A DNA stretch of 64,000 bases, taken from positions 2,542,001 to 2,606,000 of the forward strand of contig NZ_CP033325.1 in NCBI RefSeq assembly GCF_003710105.1, read 5' to 3'. Under the pieces are notes generated by a model. The model ran no database searches. It saw only the letters and a list, made by a program, of their open reading frames with translations, and had not been told where the DNA came from. Positions 7,900-16,657 of this stretch are shown one piece after another. The position numbers and the translations under genes were made by a program. Origin of the DNA: Georgenia faecalis. Lineage in GTDB: Bacteria; Actinomycetota; Actinomycetes; Actinomycetales; Actinomycetaceae. How positions within the stretch are numbered: the stretch's first letter is position 1; each line of letters begins with the position of its first letter.

Positions 7900-8015
7900 A
7901 CCTCCCGGACACCTCGGGGCGGCGCGCGGGCGCGTCGCGGGTGGGCACCACCCTGCCGGCAGCTCTGGTAAGGGCTCGGCAGCGGCAGGGGTGACGGGAA
8001 CCGCACGAGCGTCCT
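7900..8015 (-). promoter_or_regulatory. Structured leader of the CAP gene; possible c-di-AMP (ydaO) riboswitch
   Basis: The roughly 150-base untranslated stretch before the CAP gene contains, in transcript order, TGCCGAGCCC, then CCGGCAGGGTGGTGCCCACC, then GGGAGGTCGGAGAGG close to the start. Actinobacterial ydaO leaders upstream of cell-wall proteins have a GCCGAACCC element and a GGCAGG...GGGGACCCA element, so the match is partial only. Covariance-model scoring would settle it. Confidence 0.3.
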
Positions 8016-8147
8016 CGGTGGAGGGATCCGAGGAGTCTGGCGAGCCAACCACACATGAGAACCGATGTCACGTTTCGGTCACGGTCCATGTCGGTCTCGG
8101 CGCGCCTCGTCGACGCACGGCCCCCGACCGTCGCCGACCGTCGCGGA

Positions 8148-9191
8148 TCAGCCCTGGAGCACCCCGGCGAGAGCGGCGACCAGGCGCTCGACGTCGTCGT
8201 CCGTGGTGTCGAACGAGGTGACCGCCCGCAGCACTCCGCCGGCGCGGTCCCAGGCGAGGACCGGGGCGGCGGCGAGGACGTCGGGGAGCACCGCCGCCGG
8301 CACCGGGATGAACACCGCGTTGGCCTGGACGGGGTGGACGGGCTCGATCCCCAGCTCGGCGCGCAGGCGCGCAGCGAGGTAGTCGGCGGCGTCGTTGGCG
8401 TGCCGGGCGTTGCGCTCCCACAGGCCGTCGGCCAGGAGCGCGACGAGCTGGGCGGAGACGAACCGCGCCTTGGACGCGAGCTGGGCGCTGGCCTTGCGCA
8501 GCCGCGCGACGGGCTCGGCCAGGGCGGGGTCGAGGACGACGACGGCATCCCCCATGAGCATGCCGTTCTTCGTGCCGCCGAAGGAGACGACGTCGACGCC
8601 GACGTCCCCGGTGATCTCCCGCAGGCTCGTCCCGAGCCGTGCCGCGGCGTTGGCCAGCCGGGCGCCGTCGACGTGGAGACGGGCGCCGTGGGCGTGCGCG
8701 ACGTCCGCGAGCGCGCTCAGCTCGGCCAGCGTGTACGTGGTTCCGAGCTCGGTGCTCTGGGTCAGGCTCAGGGCGGCCGGGCGCGCGTGATGGACCGACC
8801 CGTCCCAGCCGGCGAGGACGCGGGCGACGTCGCCCAGGGCCACCTTGCCCGCCGTGGGCGGGAGCGGGACGACGGCGGTGCCCCCCACGAGCTGCGGGGC
8901 GGTGCTCTCGTCGGTGACGACGTGCGAGGCGGCGCTGGTGACGACCGCCTCCCAGCGCTGGAGGAGCGCCTGGAGCGCGACGACGTTCGCGCCCGTGCCG
9001 TTGAACACCGGGAAGATCTGCGCGTCCGGTCCGAACGTCTCCCGAGCCAGCTCCTCGAGAGCGCCGGTCCAGGGGTCGGCGCCGTAGGCGGGGGCGTGCC
9101 CCTCGTTGGCCCGCGCGATCGCGGCGAGGATGTCGGGGTGGACGCCGGAGGCGTTGTCGCTCCAGAAGCCGCGGGTCGTCATGGGCAGCAT
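8148..9191 (-). CDS. Low-specificity threonine aldolase
   Basis: A PLP enzyme of 347 residues that splits L-threonine/allo-threonine into glycine and acetaldehyde. The segment FWSDNASGVHP near the start, FNGTGANVVAL, HVDGARLANA and the PLP lysine in SFGGTKNG (Lys208) are diagnostic of the beta-eliminating-lyase/threonine aldolase family. Length matches the family. Start choice is uncertain: GTG 9197, ATG 9191 and ATG 9182 all lie in frame with weak ribosome sites, and the conserved region begins just after the last. It is a monocistronic gene followed by the PH-like cluster upstream on the same strand. Confidence 0.92.
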   Translation of the reverse strand: MLPMTTRGFWSDNASGVHPDILAAIARANEGHAPAYGADPWTGALEELARETFGPDAQIFPVFNGTGANVVALQALLQRWEAVVTSAASHVVTDESTAPQLVGGTAVVPLPPTAGKVALGDVARVLAGWDGSVHHARPAALSLTQSTELGTTYTLAELSALADVAHAHGARLHVDGARLANAAARLGTSLREITGDVGVDVVSFGGTKNGMLMGDAVVVLDPALAEPVARLRKASAQLASKARFVSAQLVALLADGLWERNARHANDAADYLAARLRAELGIEPVHPVQANAVFIPVPAAVLPDVLAAAPVLAWDRAGGVLRAVTSFDTTDDDVERLVAALAGVLQG

Positions 9192-9248
9192 TGTCACTCG
9201 CCGGCGGGGCCTTTTCGCGGACGCTCGTGCGGGGCTCGACGCCGCGCG

Positions 9249-9695
9249 CTACTCGACCCCGGCACGCTCCGCGATGAGGTCGCGCAGCTCGGGGATCGGC
9301 ATGGCGAGGAACGGCACCCGGAGCGGCTTGTCACCACGACGTTCGACGAAGAGCCGCCCGCTCCACGTGATGTGGTTCGGGATGTCGCCACGCACAGCGG
9401 TGATGTCGTCGTAGGGCACCCGCCGGGTGCGCAGGCCGACGACGACGAGCTCATCGCCGCCGAGCTCGATCCGCGGTCGGCCGAACTTCCGGAGGCCGAT
9501 GTAGGCCACGAGGAGGGCCGGATACAGGAGCCCCGGGAACGTCGAGATCGTGACCCCCTGCGTGACCTTCAACCAAAGAGAGACCGAAGCGACGAGCACG
9601 AAGGAGGCCATGGCCCACCGCTCGGCCCGGGTGATCGGCGGGGGCCCGACAACGGTCGGGGTCGCGCCATCGCGACGGACCGCCTCCTCCTCCAT
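9249..9695 (-). CDS. PH-like membrane-anchored protein, paralogue 1 of 4
   Basis: A 148-residue protein with a short cytoplasmic N-terminus, two close hydrophobic segments (about residues 29-66) and a C-terminal PH-like domain. Its hallmark is RRVPYDDITAVRGDIPNH followed by TWS..LFVERRGDKPLRVPF and a terminal LIAERAGVE. The same plan and motifs recur in the three following genes. This resembles bacterial PH-domain (bPH/YdbT-like) membrane proteins of unknown function. ATG 9695 begins MEEEAVRRDG. It is the last gene in a tandem run on the minus strand. Confidence 0.75.
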   Translation of the reverse strand: MEEEAVRRDGATPTVVGPPPITRAERWAMASFVLVASVSLWLKVTQGVTISTFPGLLYPALLVAYIGLRKFGRPRIELGGDELVVVGLRTRRVPYDDITAVRGDIPNHITWSGRLFVERRGDKPLRVPFLAMPIPELRDLIAERAGVE

Positions 9696-9751
9696 GGCCG
9701 GGAGTATGGCCCAGGCCGCCACCGGGCGTGCGCAGAACGGCCAGCGCGGGC

Positions 9752-10177
9752 TTACTCGAGCCCGGCCCGGGCGACGATGAGGTCGCGCACCTGGGGCACC
9801 GGCTCCGAGACCGCCGGCAGCGTGATGGGCTCGCCGGAGCGCCGCTCGACGACCAGCTGGGTGCTCCACGTGAGGTGGTCGGGGACGTCCCCGCGGACGG
9901 CCGTGATGTCGGTGTAGGGGATGCGGTGGGTGCGGACCTTCCTCACGACCAGCTCGTCCTCGTGGAGCTCGACCCGCCGTCGAGAGAGGAACCAGCCCGG
10001 CGCCGCGGCCGACAGGAGAGGCAGGAGGGATACCGGCTGGCTCGTGGTGACGACCATCCAGCCGACGACGCCCACCGCCAGCACCACCAGGGGGATTAGC
10101 CAGACGTAGTCGCTGCGCCTCATCGGCTGACTGAACCGGAGCACCGTGGGTGCGCGCTCACCGGCCTGGGGCTTCAT
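9752..10177 (-). CDS. PH-like membrane-anchored protein, paralogue 2 of 4
   Basis: A 141-residue member of the tandem family: start MKPQAGERAPTVL, two hydrophobic segments (about residues 24-62), then the PH-like part with RIPYTDITAVRGDVPDHLTWS, LVVERRSGEP and the end LIVARAGLE. Its ATG overlaps the stop of paralogue 3 by four bases (ATGA), so they are coupled. The first dozen codons are nearly identical to those of paralogue 3, pointing to recent duplication. Function is unknown. Confidence 0.75.
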   Translation of the reverse strand: MKPQAGERAPTVLRFSQPMRRSDYVWLIPLVVLAVGVVGWMVVTTSQPVSLLPLLSAAAPGWFLSRRRVELHEDELVVRKVRTHRIPYTDITAVRGDVPDHLTWSTQLVVERRSGEPITLPAVSEPVPQVRDLIVARAGLE

Positions 10178-10701
10178 GGGGCCGAGTGTGCCGAACTCCG
10201 CCCGCCGCGGGGCCGGTTTCGCGAGGCCGGTGCGGCGCAGGCCGCGCCGCCTGCCCAGGGAGCGTCGTCGAGCCCCGCGCGCTCGACGACGAGGTCGTGC
10301 ACCTCGGCCAGCGGCATCGTGACCGAGGGCAAGGTCACGGGTGCGCCCGAGCGCCGCTCGAGCACCACCGCACCGCTCCAGGTGGGGTGGTTCGGAATGT
10401 CGCCGCGGACCGCGGTGATGTCGGCGTACGGGATCCGGCGGGTGCGGACTTGTTTGACGACCAGCTCGTCTCGCCGGAGCTCGATCCGTCCGGGGCGCCT
10501 CAGCTGCTCCACCGCGAAGAGCACCTGGGACAGCCCGAGCATGAGCATCCACGGTGACGGGGCAACGGATGGCTCCACGATGAGCGCGACGCCGTAGACG
10601 ATCCACAACAGGCACACGACAACCGCGGCGACTCGGACGAAGCGCGGGGGCGGGGCAACGTTGAGCACCGTAGGCGCGTCCTCACCGGCCTGGGGCTTCA
10701 T
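10174..10701 (-). CDS. PH-like membrane-anchored protein, paralogue 3 of 4
   Basis: A 175-residue member with start MKPQAGEDAPTVLN, two hydrophobic segments (about residues 22-65) and the shared block RRIPYADITAVRGDIPNH, then VLERRSGAPVTLP and LVVERAGLDD. It carries an extra 25-residue Ala/Gly/Arg-rich C-terminal tail that the other members lack. The tail overlaps the start of paralogue 2, suggesting that the original stop was lost and translation now runs to the next one. Function is unknown. Confidence 0.75.
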   Translation of the reverse strand: MKPQAGEDAPTVLNVAPPPRFVRVAAVVVCLLWIVYGVALIVEPSVAPSPWMLMLGLSQVLFAVEQLRRPGRIELRRDELVVKQVRTRRIPYADITAVRGDIPNHPTWSGAVVLERRSGAPVTLPSVTMPLAEVHDLVVERAGLDDAPWAGGAACAAPASRNRPRGGRSSAHSAP

Positions 10702-10761
10702 GGGGCCGAGTGTGCCGAACGGGGGCTCGGCGCGGGGGCCGTTTTGCGGAGCCAGTGCACC

Positions 10762-11229
10762 TCAGGCCGCGGGCCGCGTCCTCGGCACCCGCGCGTCAAG
10801 CCCGGCCCGGGCAACGATGAAAGCATGGGCCTCGGGCACCGGGACGGCGAGGACCGGCAGGCGGATGGGCCGCCCGGTGCGGCGCTCGATTCGCAGCCGC
10901 GTGCTCGCGCGGAGGGCGCCGGGCACGTCGCCGGTGACGGCGGTGATCTCGCCGTAGGGCACCCAGCGTTGCTGGAAGCGCCGGATGACCAGGGCGTCGT
11001 CGTGGAGCTCGACGGACCGCCTCGGCCACCACCGGTAAACGAAGCAGGCGGCGAGGGCGACGAGTCCGAGGGCGAGAAACGGCTCCCCGCTGAGCGCCTC
11101 GGGCCATAAGGCCAGGACGAGGCCCGCTGACATGAGGAGCAGCAATCCCACCGCGTCGACGGCGGTGATGCGTCGCTGGGGCCGGAGGACCGTCACGCCG
11201 GGGACCGCGGGCCGGAAACTCAGTCGCAT
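10762..11229 (-). CDS. PH-like membrane-anchored protein, paralogue 4 of 4
   Basis: A 155-residue member, the most diverged of the four and first in transcription order. It has two hydrophobic segments (about residues 22-66), then SVELHDDALVIRR, WVPYGEITAVTGDVPG, LRIERRTGRPIRLP and IVARAGLD. The conserved Gly-Asp-Val/Ile-Pro turn is kept while the following His-Thr-Trp-Ser is lost. ATG 11229 reads MRLSFRPAVPG. Function is unknown. Repeat family A locus 2 begins about 60 bases upstream. Confidence 0.72.
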   Translation of the reverse strand: MRLSFRPAVPGVTVLRPQRRITAVDAVGLLLLMSAGLVLALWPEALSGEPFLALGLVALAACFVYRWWPRRSVELHDDALVIRRFQQRWVPYGEITAVTGDVPGALRASTRLRIERRTGRPIRLPVLAVPVPEAHAFIVARAGLDARVPRTRPAA

Positions 11230-11286
11230 GGCCGGGGATTATGCACCGCTACTTCGCCCCTCCGCGGAGTCCGCTCGTGCGTGCGG

Positions 11287-11461
11287 GAACTGGCGAACTC
11301 GGCTGAAACCAGCGAACTCGGACGCCCGCCATCTGCCGAGTTCGCTAGTTCATCCTCAGTTCGCTAGTTCCTACTAGCGAACTCGGCATGAAACAGCGAA
11401 CTCGGCACAAAGTGGCGAACTCGGCACAAGGTGGCGAACTCGGCGGGAACTAGCGAACTCG
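11287..11461. repeat. Repeat family A, locus 2 (largest array)
   Basis: About nine units of the TGCCGAGTTCGCTAGTTC family lie in both orientations. Near the middle, AGTTCGCTAGT (11358-11368) and ACTAGCGAACT (11373-11383) form a perfect 11-bp stem with loop TCCT. Units to the right (about 11386-11461) are all in the reverse sense and spaced about 18-20 bases apart (for example TGGCGAACTCGGCACAA). The array fills the space between the PH-like cluster and the divergent SMP-30 gene, whose GTG start is at 11498. Confidence 0.9.
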
Positions 11462-11497
11462 CTGCGCCCGGCGCCGCTCGTCGGCCAGACTGCCCTC

Positions 11498-12361
11498 GTG
11501 CGCACCGTCGAGCAGATCACCGCGGCCGTCACCGACCACGGGGAGGGCCCCGTCTGGTCCCCGGCCTGGGGCGGGCTGCGCTTCGTCGACATGCTCGCCG
11601 GGGACCTGCTCGCCCTCCGGCCCGACGGCGCGGTCGAGCGCCGGCACGTGGGCCGCGTCGCCGCCTTCGTCCGGCCGCGAGCGCACGGCGGGTACGTCGT
11701 CGCCACGGAGCACGGCATCGAGCTCGCCGACGACGTCGACGGCGCCCCCGCCCGGGCCGTCGAGGTGACGCACGCGCCCGGTATCCGGATGAACGAGGGC
11801 ACCGCGGCGCCCGACGGCAGCCTCTACGTCGGCACCAGCGCCTGGGACCAGACGCCCGGCGCCGCCGCCCTCTACCGGGTGGGTGCCGATCTCGCCGTCG
11901 AGCCGGTGCTCGACGGCATCACCATCTCCAACGGCCTCGGCTTCTCCCCCGACGGCGCATCGGCGTACTACGTCGACAGCCCGACCGGGCGGCTCGATCT
12001 CTTCGACGTCGTCGACGGCCGCCTGGTCGACCGCCGCGTCCTCGTCGACCGCCGCGGCGCGGACGGCGCGCTCGACGGCGAGCTCGACGGCCTCGTCGTC
12101 GACGCCCAGGGCACCATCTGGGTCGCGGTCTACGGCGCCGCCACGGTCCTGCGGTACGCCCCCGACGGCACGCTCCTCGAGCGGGTGGTGCTGCCGGTCC
12201 CCCACGTCACCGCCTGCACCCTCGGCGGACCGGACCTCACCGACCTGTTCGTCACCACCTCCCGCGGCGGCCTCGGCGCCGCGGCCGCCCCCGGCGCGGG
12301 GGCGCTGTTCCGCGTCGAGGTGGACGTCCCGGGGCTGCCGGTCCTCCCCTTCGCCGGCTGA
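11498..12361 (+). CDS. SMP-30/gluconolactonase-like protein
   Basis: A 287-residue six-bladed beta-propeller of the SMP-30/LRE family, enzymes that hydrolyse sugar lactones with a divalent metal. Visible landmarks are EGPVWSPAWGGLRFVDM (metal-ligand Glu), RMNEGTAAPDGSLYVGT, TISNGLGFSPDG (the conserved Asn) and LDGLVVDAQGTIWVA with its Asp. Length fits. The start is GTG. It faces the carbohydrate operon convergently; a lactonase is exactly the enzyme needed between the SDR dehydrogenase and the acid dehydratase there, so a joint pathway is inferred. Confidence 0.85.
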   Translation: MRTVEQITAAVTDHGEGPVWSPAWGGLRFVDMLAGDLLALRPDGAVERRHVGRVAAFVRPRAHGGYVVATEHGIELADDVDGAPARAVEVTHAPGIRMNEGTAAPDGSLYVGTSAWDQTPGAAALYRVGADLAVEPVLDGITISNGLGFSPDGASAYYVDSPTGRLDLFDVVDGRLVDRRVLVDRRGADGALDGELDGLVVDAQGTIWVAVYGAATVLRYAPDGTLLERVVLPVPHVTACTLGGPDLTDLFVTTSRGGLGAAAAPGAGALFRVEVDVPGLPVLPFAG

Positions 12362-12386
12362 GCGCACGGCCGCCGCGACCGCCGGC

Positions 12387-12436
12387 CGGCGGGCACGCAC
12401 CCGCCGTGAGCGCGCGGCCCGCGGGCATACACCCGC
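12387..12436. terminator. Two small hairpins between convergent genes
   Basis: CGGCGGG/CCCGCCG with loop CACGCA (12387-12406) and GCGGG/CCCGC with loop CATACA (12421-12436) lie between the SMP-30 stop and the glycosidase stop. The two are related in sequence. There is no T-run, so this is an intrinsic-like or Rho-assisted stop at best. Confidence 0.4.
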
Positions 12437-12438
12437 CG

Positions 12439-14538
12439 CTACCGGGCGGTCACCTCCGTGCCGACGACGTCGTACGTGCGGCCCTGGACCACCAGCCCGG
12501 TGAGGCGCGCGTCGGGGTCGAGGTCGGCGATACACCCGTTCGCCCGTACCTCCCCGTCGAGCCCGATCTCGAGGCCGAAGACCGATCCGAGCACGAGCTC
12601 GCACCAGGCCCCGGCCGAGGAGCAGGACCAGTCGAGGATGTAGGGCAGCTGCGGCGGTGCCTTGCGGGCGCCGCCGTCGATCGGGTCGACGGCCTCCTCG
12701 ACGAAGTGCGCCTGCCCCGGGGGGCCCTGGTTCGCGGTGCGGGCCAGGCCCTCGAGCCACTCGAGGGCGGCGCCGGGGTGCCCCAGGGCGATCGCGGCGC
12801 GCGCCGAGTCGGCGGGCCACGCGGGGTAGGCGCCGTTCCACTGGTGGTCGGCCCGCAACGAGTAGCCGGCGTCCAGGTCGTGCGGGGACAGGGCCCGCAT
12901 CCACGACGGCGAGCGCAGCTCCTCGACAAAGAAGCGCACCATCTCGGCGCGCTGCTCGGCGGGCAGATCGGCGGCGATGGTGGTGCCGACGGTGGAGAAG
13001 TCGTAGCAGTGGCGGGTCTCGACGAGCCGCCCGTCGGGCTGGCGGGCGGCGAAGTACCCGGTCCCGGGCACGTAGAGGGCGTTGACCAGGGGGACGAGGG
13101 CGTCGGCCTCCGCCCGCATGCCCGACGCGACGTCGTCGAGGCCCTGCCGCTCGCTGATCTCCGCGGCCGTGCGCAGGCACCACACGTTCGCCGCGTTGAG
13201 GCTGGCGACCTCGTGGACGTAGGTGCTCACGCACTCGAGGAGGTTGTCGATCTCGCCGTAGTCGGCGAGCCCGGACGACGTCCGCAGCCGGTGCCAGGCC
13301 CGCGCCCAGTACCGCACGCTGTCGCCCATGGTCCGGGTCTGCCCGCTCGGGGTGGTGGCCTCGGCGTCGAGGAACGCGTGGTCGCCGTGGAGGCGGAGGT
13401 AGTCGTGGACCAGGCGGGTCATGGCGTAGTGGTTGACGGAGTACCAGTTGCCGACCGGGCCGCCGGTGAGCCACTCGGTGCCGAAGTGCTCCTCGATGTC
13501 GAGGCCCACCCAGTGCTCGATCTGGCGGCGCATGACGGCGGGGTCGAGCAGCGCGTGCACCATCGAGCTCAGCGAGTAGTCCCAGATGAAGGTGGTCGTC
13601 TGCCAGTACCGCGGCATGAGGGTGTCGTAGGTGCGCCCGAGCACCGAGGCGGGGTTGTCGCGGCGGAACCACAGCACGCCCATCGCGCCCCACCAGTACA
13701 GGGTGCGCAGCGCCTCGTTGGCCGTCTCCAGGACCGGGAGGCTGCCGCCGAACTCGGCGTTGCCGGGGGTGAACATCGCGGCGAGGCTCGCATCCCACGC
13801 CTCGCGGGACGCCGCGAGCGCCGCCGGGACGTCGGCGGCGATCCGCTCGTACGCCGCTCGGGCGACCCCCTCGGCGTCCTCCCCGGACGCGACGACGTGG
13901 ACGTACGCCAGCTCGGTGCTCGCGCCCGCCGCCACCTCGCGTCGCACCTCGACGAGCCGGGGGTCGCCGGCGACGTCGGCCAGGTCCTCCCCGCCCACGC
14001 CCACCAGGCCCTGGAGGCTGAGCGCGGACCCGTCGGCCGGGCGACCCACGCGCCGGGCGCCGTCGACCTCGACGCGGTTGGGCGCCGACGGCGGGGGCGC
14101 GGACAGCCAGGGCGACGCGGAGCGGGTCACCGTCGAGTCGATCCACGCCCCCAGCCGCAGCTCCCGCGCCCGCTCGGCGGTGTTCGTCACCTCGACGTGG
14201 ACGACGACGCCGGGCTCCCCCGGCGGGCAGACGGTGGTCGTCTCGACCCGCCAGCCGTCGATCGTCGTGCGGCGCACCACCCGGTCGGGGCGCCACTGCA
14301 CCTCCACCGCCTGCCCGTAGGAGCGCGCGAGCCGCCCGCCGAGGTAGAGCTGGCCGGTGATGCAGTCGCCGTGGGAGACGGGCGGGACGTTGAGGGACCG
14401 GACCGCGAGCACGTCGTGGTCCACCTGCGCGGTGGCGAGGTGGTTGGTCAGCCCCGGCGGGTTGATCATGTCGTCGAAGCGGTCGACGACCACCGTGCTC
14501 GCGAAGTCCTCGACGGTGGGGACGGTGGGCAGGGTCAT
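12439..14538 (-). CDS. Six-hairpin (alpha/alpha)6-barrel glycoside hydrolase-like protein
   Basis: A 699-residue cytosolic protein with no signal peptide. An N-terminal beta-sandwich (to about residue 230) precedes a helical barrel rich in Trp/Tyr/Asp: LYWWGAMGVLWFRRDNP, TLMPRYWQTTTFIWDYSLSS, EWLTGGPVGNWYSVNHYA and DHQWNGAYPAWPADSA. The last two hold acidic residues where barrel glycosidases of the trehalase/GH63/amylo-glucosidase type place their catalytic groups. I cannot assign a CAZy family. The start is ATG with AGGA upstream. It is the last gene of the operon and probably cleaves an oligosaccharide after import. Confidence 0.75.
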   Translation of the reverse strand: MTLPTVPTVEDFASTVVVDRFDDMINPPGLTNHLATAQVDHDVLAVRSLNVPPVSHGDCITGQLYLGGRLARSYGQAVEVQWRPDRVVRRTTIDGWRVETTTVCPPGEPGVVVHVEVTNTAERARELRLGAWIDSTVTRSASPWLSAPPPSAPNRVEVDGARRVGRPADGSALSLQGLVGVGGEDLADVAGDPRLVEVRREVAAGASTELAYVHVVASGEDAEGVARAAYERIAADVPAALAASREAWDASLAAMFTPGNAEFGGSLPVLETANEALRTLYWWGAMGVLWFRRDNPASVLGRTYDTLMPRYWQTTTFIWDYSLSSMVHALLDPAVMRRQIEHWVGLDIEEHFGTEWLTGGPVGNWYSVNHYAMTRLVHDYLRLHGDHAFLDAEATTPSGQTRTMGDSVRYWARAWHRLRTSSGLADYGEIDNLLECVSTYVHEVASLNAANVWCLRTAAEISERQGLDDVASGMRAEADALVPLVNALYVPGTGYFAARQPDGRLVETRHCYDFSTVGTTIAADLPAEQRAEMVRFFVEELRSPSWMRALSPHDLDAGYSLRADHQWNGAYPAWPADSARAAIALGHPGAALEWLEGLARTANQGPPGQAHFVEEAVDPIDGGARKAPPQLPYILDWSCSSAGAWCELVLGSVFGLEIGLDGEVRANGCIADLDPDARLTGLVVQGRTYDVVGTEVTAR

Positions 14539-14571
14539 GGTGTCCTTCCTGGCGGGGAGGCGCCGGCTCGG

Positions 14572-15825
14572 TCAGAAGGGTTCGTGCGCGAGCGCCTCGG
14601 GGCGCCCCGCGCGGGACGGGTCGGCGAAGTCGGTGTTGGGCACCATGGGGTACCACCCGGGACGGCCGGGGTCGCGGTCGTAGGGATAGGGGCCCAGCTC
14701 GCGGTACAGCTCGGCGTACTCGGCGACCTTGTCCCGGTCGAGCTCCACCCCGAGCCCCGGGCCGTCGGGGACGGCGATCTTCCCGTCGCGGTAGGGCATC
14801 TTCCCGCCGACGATGACGTCGTCGCGGAGGTGGTGGTAGTGCGCGTCCGCCGCGAAGGTGAGGTTCGGGACGACGGCCCCGAGGTGGAGCATCGTCGCGA
14901 GCTGGACGCCCAGCTCCCCCGAGGAGTGCACCGCCACCCCCAGCCCGAAGGTCTCGCACACCCCGGCGGCCTTGACGCACGGGCGGATCCCGCCCCAGAA
15001 GGTGGTGTCGAGCAGGACGACGTCGACGGCGGGCGCGAGGACGTTCGTCGCCAGCTGCGCGAAGTCGACGACGACGGTGTTCGTCGCCAGCGGGATCCGG
15101 GTCCGCTCGCGCACGCGGCGCAGGCCGGGCAGGCCCAGGCAGGGGTCCTCGAGGTAGTCGTTGGCGAGGTCCTCGATCCCCGCGGCGAACTCGATGCTCT
15201 GCTCGGGGCTGAGGACCCCGTTGGGGTCGTAGCGGAACCGGTCGCCGTCGAGGGCCTCGGCCACCGCGCGGTAGGCCTCACGCTCGTACCCGGGGTCGAA
15301 GACGCCGCCCTTGACCTTGTGGACCCGGAAGCCGTGCGCGGCCTTGAGGTCCCACGCGTGCGCGACGAGCTGGTCGGGGGTGCGCACCTCCCCCGACCCG
15401 TCCGCGGCGGGGTACCGGAAGAAGAGGTAGGAGGCGAACTCCACCTCGCTGCGCACGGCGCCGCCGAGCAGGGCGTGGACCGGCAGCCCCGTGTGCTTGC
15501 CGAGGAGGTCGAGGCAGGCGAACTCGAGCGCGGCGAGGAGCTGGGTGCGGTTGTTGTACAGGCTCGCCGTGGGGTTGGCGAGCATGAACCGCAGCGCCTC
15601 GGTGCGGGCCGGGTCGTGGCCGAGGAGGTAGTCCTTGAGGCTGAGGACGGCGGCCTCGGCGCTCTGCCCGCCGCCGCCCATCTCCCCCACGCCGACGAGC
15701 CCGTCCTCGGTCTCCAGCTCGACGAGGGTGCGCACGAACCGGCCCCAGTGGGCGCCGTTGCTGTGCCGCAGCGGGGCCTCGAGCGGCACCGTCACCGTCG
15801 TGGCGCGCACCTCCGCGATGCGCAT
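14572..15825 (-). CDS. Glucarate dehydratase-like enolase-superfamily enzyme
   Basis: A 417-residue sugar-acid dehydratase candidate. The key residues of the mandelate-racemase/glucarate-dehydratase group are in place: the K-x-K base pair Lys170-Val-Lys172 in HKVKGG, metal ligands Asp200 (DPNG), Glu226 (YLEDP) and Asn249 ([10 protein letters not shown]), and His300 (AVHSSGELG). Such enzymes turn an aldonate or aldarate into a 2-keto-3-deoxy acid. ATG 15825 has GAGGGG upstream and lies 11 bases after the SDR stop. The exact substrate is unknown; the local set suggests an unusual hexose- or uronate-derived acid. Confidence 0.85.
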   Translation of the reverse strand: MRIAEVRATTVTVPLEAPLRHSNGAHWGRFVRTLVELETEDGLVGVGEMGGGGQSAEAAVLSLKDYLLGHDPARTEALRFMLANPTASLYNNRTQLLAALEFACLDLLGKHTGLPVHALLGGAVRSEVEFASYLFFRYPAADGSGEVRTPDQLVAHAWDLKAAHGFRVHKVKGGVFDPGYEREAYRAVAEALDGDRFRYDPNGVLSPEQSIEFAAGIEDLANDYLEDPCLGLPGLRRVRERTRIPLATNTVVVDFAQLATNVLAPAVDVVLLDTTFWGGIRPCVKAAGVCETFGLGVAVHSSGELGVQLATMLHLGAVVPNLTFAADAHYHHLRDDVIVGGKMPYRDGKIAVPDGPGLGVELDRDKVAEYAELYRELGPYPYDRDPGRPGWYPMVPNTDFADPSRAGRPEALAHEPF

Positions 15826-15836
15826 GCCGCTGCCCC

Positions 15837-16646
15837 TCACGACGCCGCCTCGGGCAGGGCGACGGGCAGGCCGGCGGTGAGTCCGCCGTCGACCTTGAGG
15901 TCGGTGCCCGTGATGAACGATGCCCGTTCGCTGAGGAGGAACTCCACGGCCTCGGCGACCTCCGACGCGCGCGCGACGCGGCCGAGCGGGTGGGAGCGCC
16001 CCCACTGCGCGAGGAGCTCCTCGGGCGGTCGGCCCTCGCTGAACAGCTCGGCCGCCCAGCGCAGCATCGGGGTGTCGACCGAGCCGGGGCTCACCGAGTT
16101 CACCCGGATCCCCTCCGCCGCGTGGTCGATCGCCATGGCGCGGGTGAGGGCGTGCAGCGCCCCCTTGCTGGCGGCGTACGCGGCGACGTCGCTCTGGGCG
16201 CCGTACCCCTGGACGGAGGCGACGAGGACGACGGCACCGCCGCCGCGGGCACGCAGCAGGGGCACGCCGACGCGGCAGGCCTGGAACGCGCCGCCGACGT
16301 TGACGTCCATCACCTCGCGGTAGGTGGCGTCGTCGGTGGCGTCCACCGACCCGTAGCGCTGGACGCCGGCCGCGCAGACGAGCGCGTCGATGCCGCCGTG
16401 GTCGGCGCGGACCTCCTCGGCGAGGACCCGCCACCGGTCGGCGTCGGCGACGTCACCCACCGCCGGCACCAGGCGCCCCGGCCCGTCCTGCGCCGCCGCG
16501 GCGGCCCGGTCGAGCGCGTCGGCGTCCCGGTCGACGCCGACGACGCTCGCACCGCGCGCCACCAGGGCCTCGGCGACGGCGCCGCCGATGCCCGCGGCGG
16601 CCCCGGTGACGATCGCCACCCGTCCCTGCCAGGTCGGCTCGGTCAT
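15837..16646 (-). CDS. Short-chain dehydrogenase/reductase
   Basis: A 269-residue classical SDR. The cofactor loop is TGAAAGIG (residues 14-21), Asp39 in VVGVDRD favours NAD, and the catalytic Ser144-Tyr157-Lys161 triad sits in ASVQGYG and YAASK. The PG motif ([10 protein letters not shown]) and the C-terminal GTDLKVDGG complete the signature. In this operon it probably oxidises a sugar to its lactone or a sugar acid to a keto acid. It lies 11 bases after the permease gene and 11 bases before the dehydratase gene. Confidence 0.92.
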   Translation of the reverse strand: MTEPTWQGRVAIVTGAAAGIGGAVAEALVARGASVVGVDRDADALDRAAAAAQDGPGRLVPAVGDVADADRWRVLAEEVRADHGGIDALVCAAGVQRYGSVDATDDATYREVMDVNVGGAFQACRVGVPLLRARGGGAVVLVASVQGYGAQSDVAAYAASKGALHALTRAMAIDHAAEGIRVNSVSPGSVDTPMLRWAAELFSEGRPPEELLAQWGRSHPLGRVARASEVAEAVEFLLSERASFITGTDLKVDGGLTAGLPVALPEAAS

Positions 16647-16657
16647 GGTCGTTCTCC

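Noticed and set aside
11431-16323. A plus-strand open frame of over 1600 codons opposite the carbohydrate operon
   Set aside because: It is the antisense shadow of GC-rich genes with clear family motifs on the minus strand. Its product is Arg/Pro/Val/His low complexity without domains.
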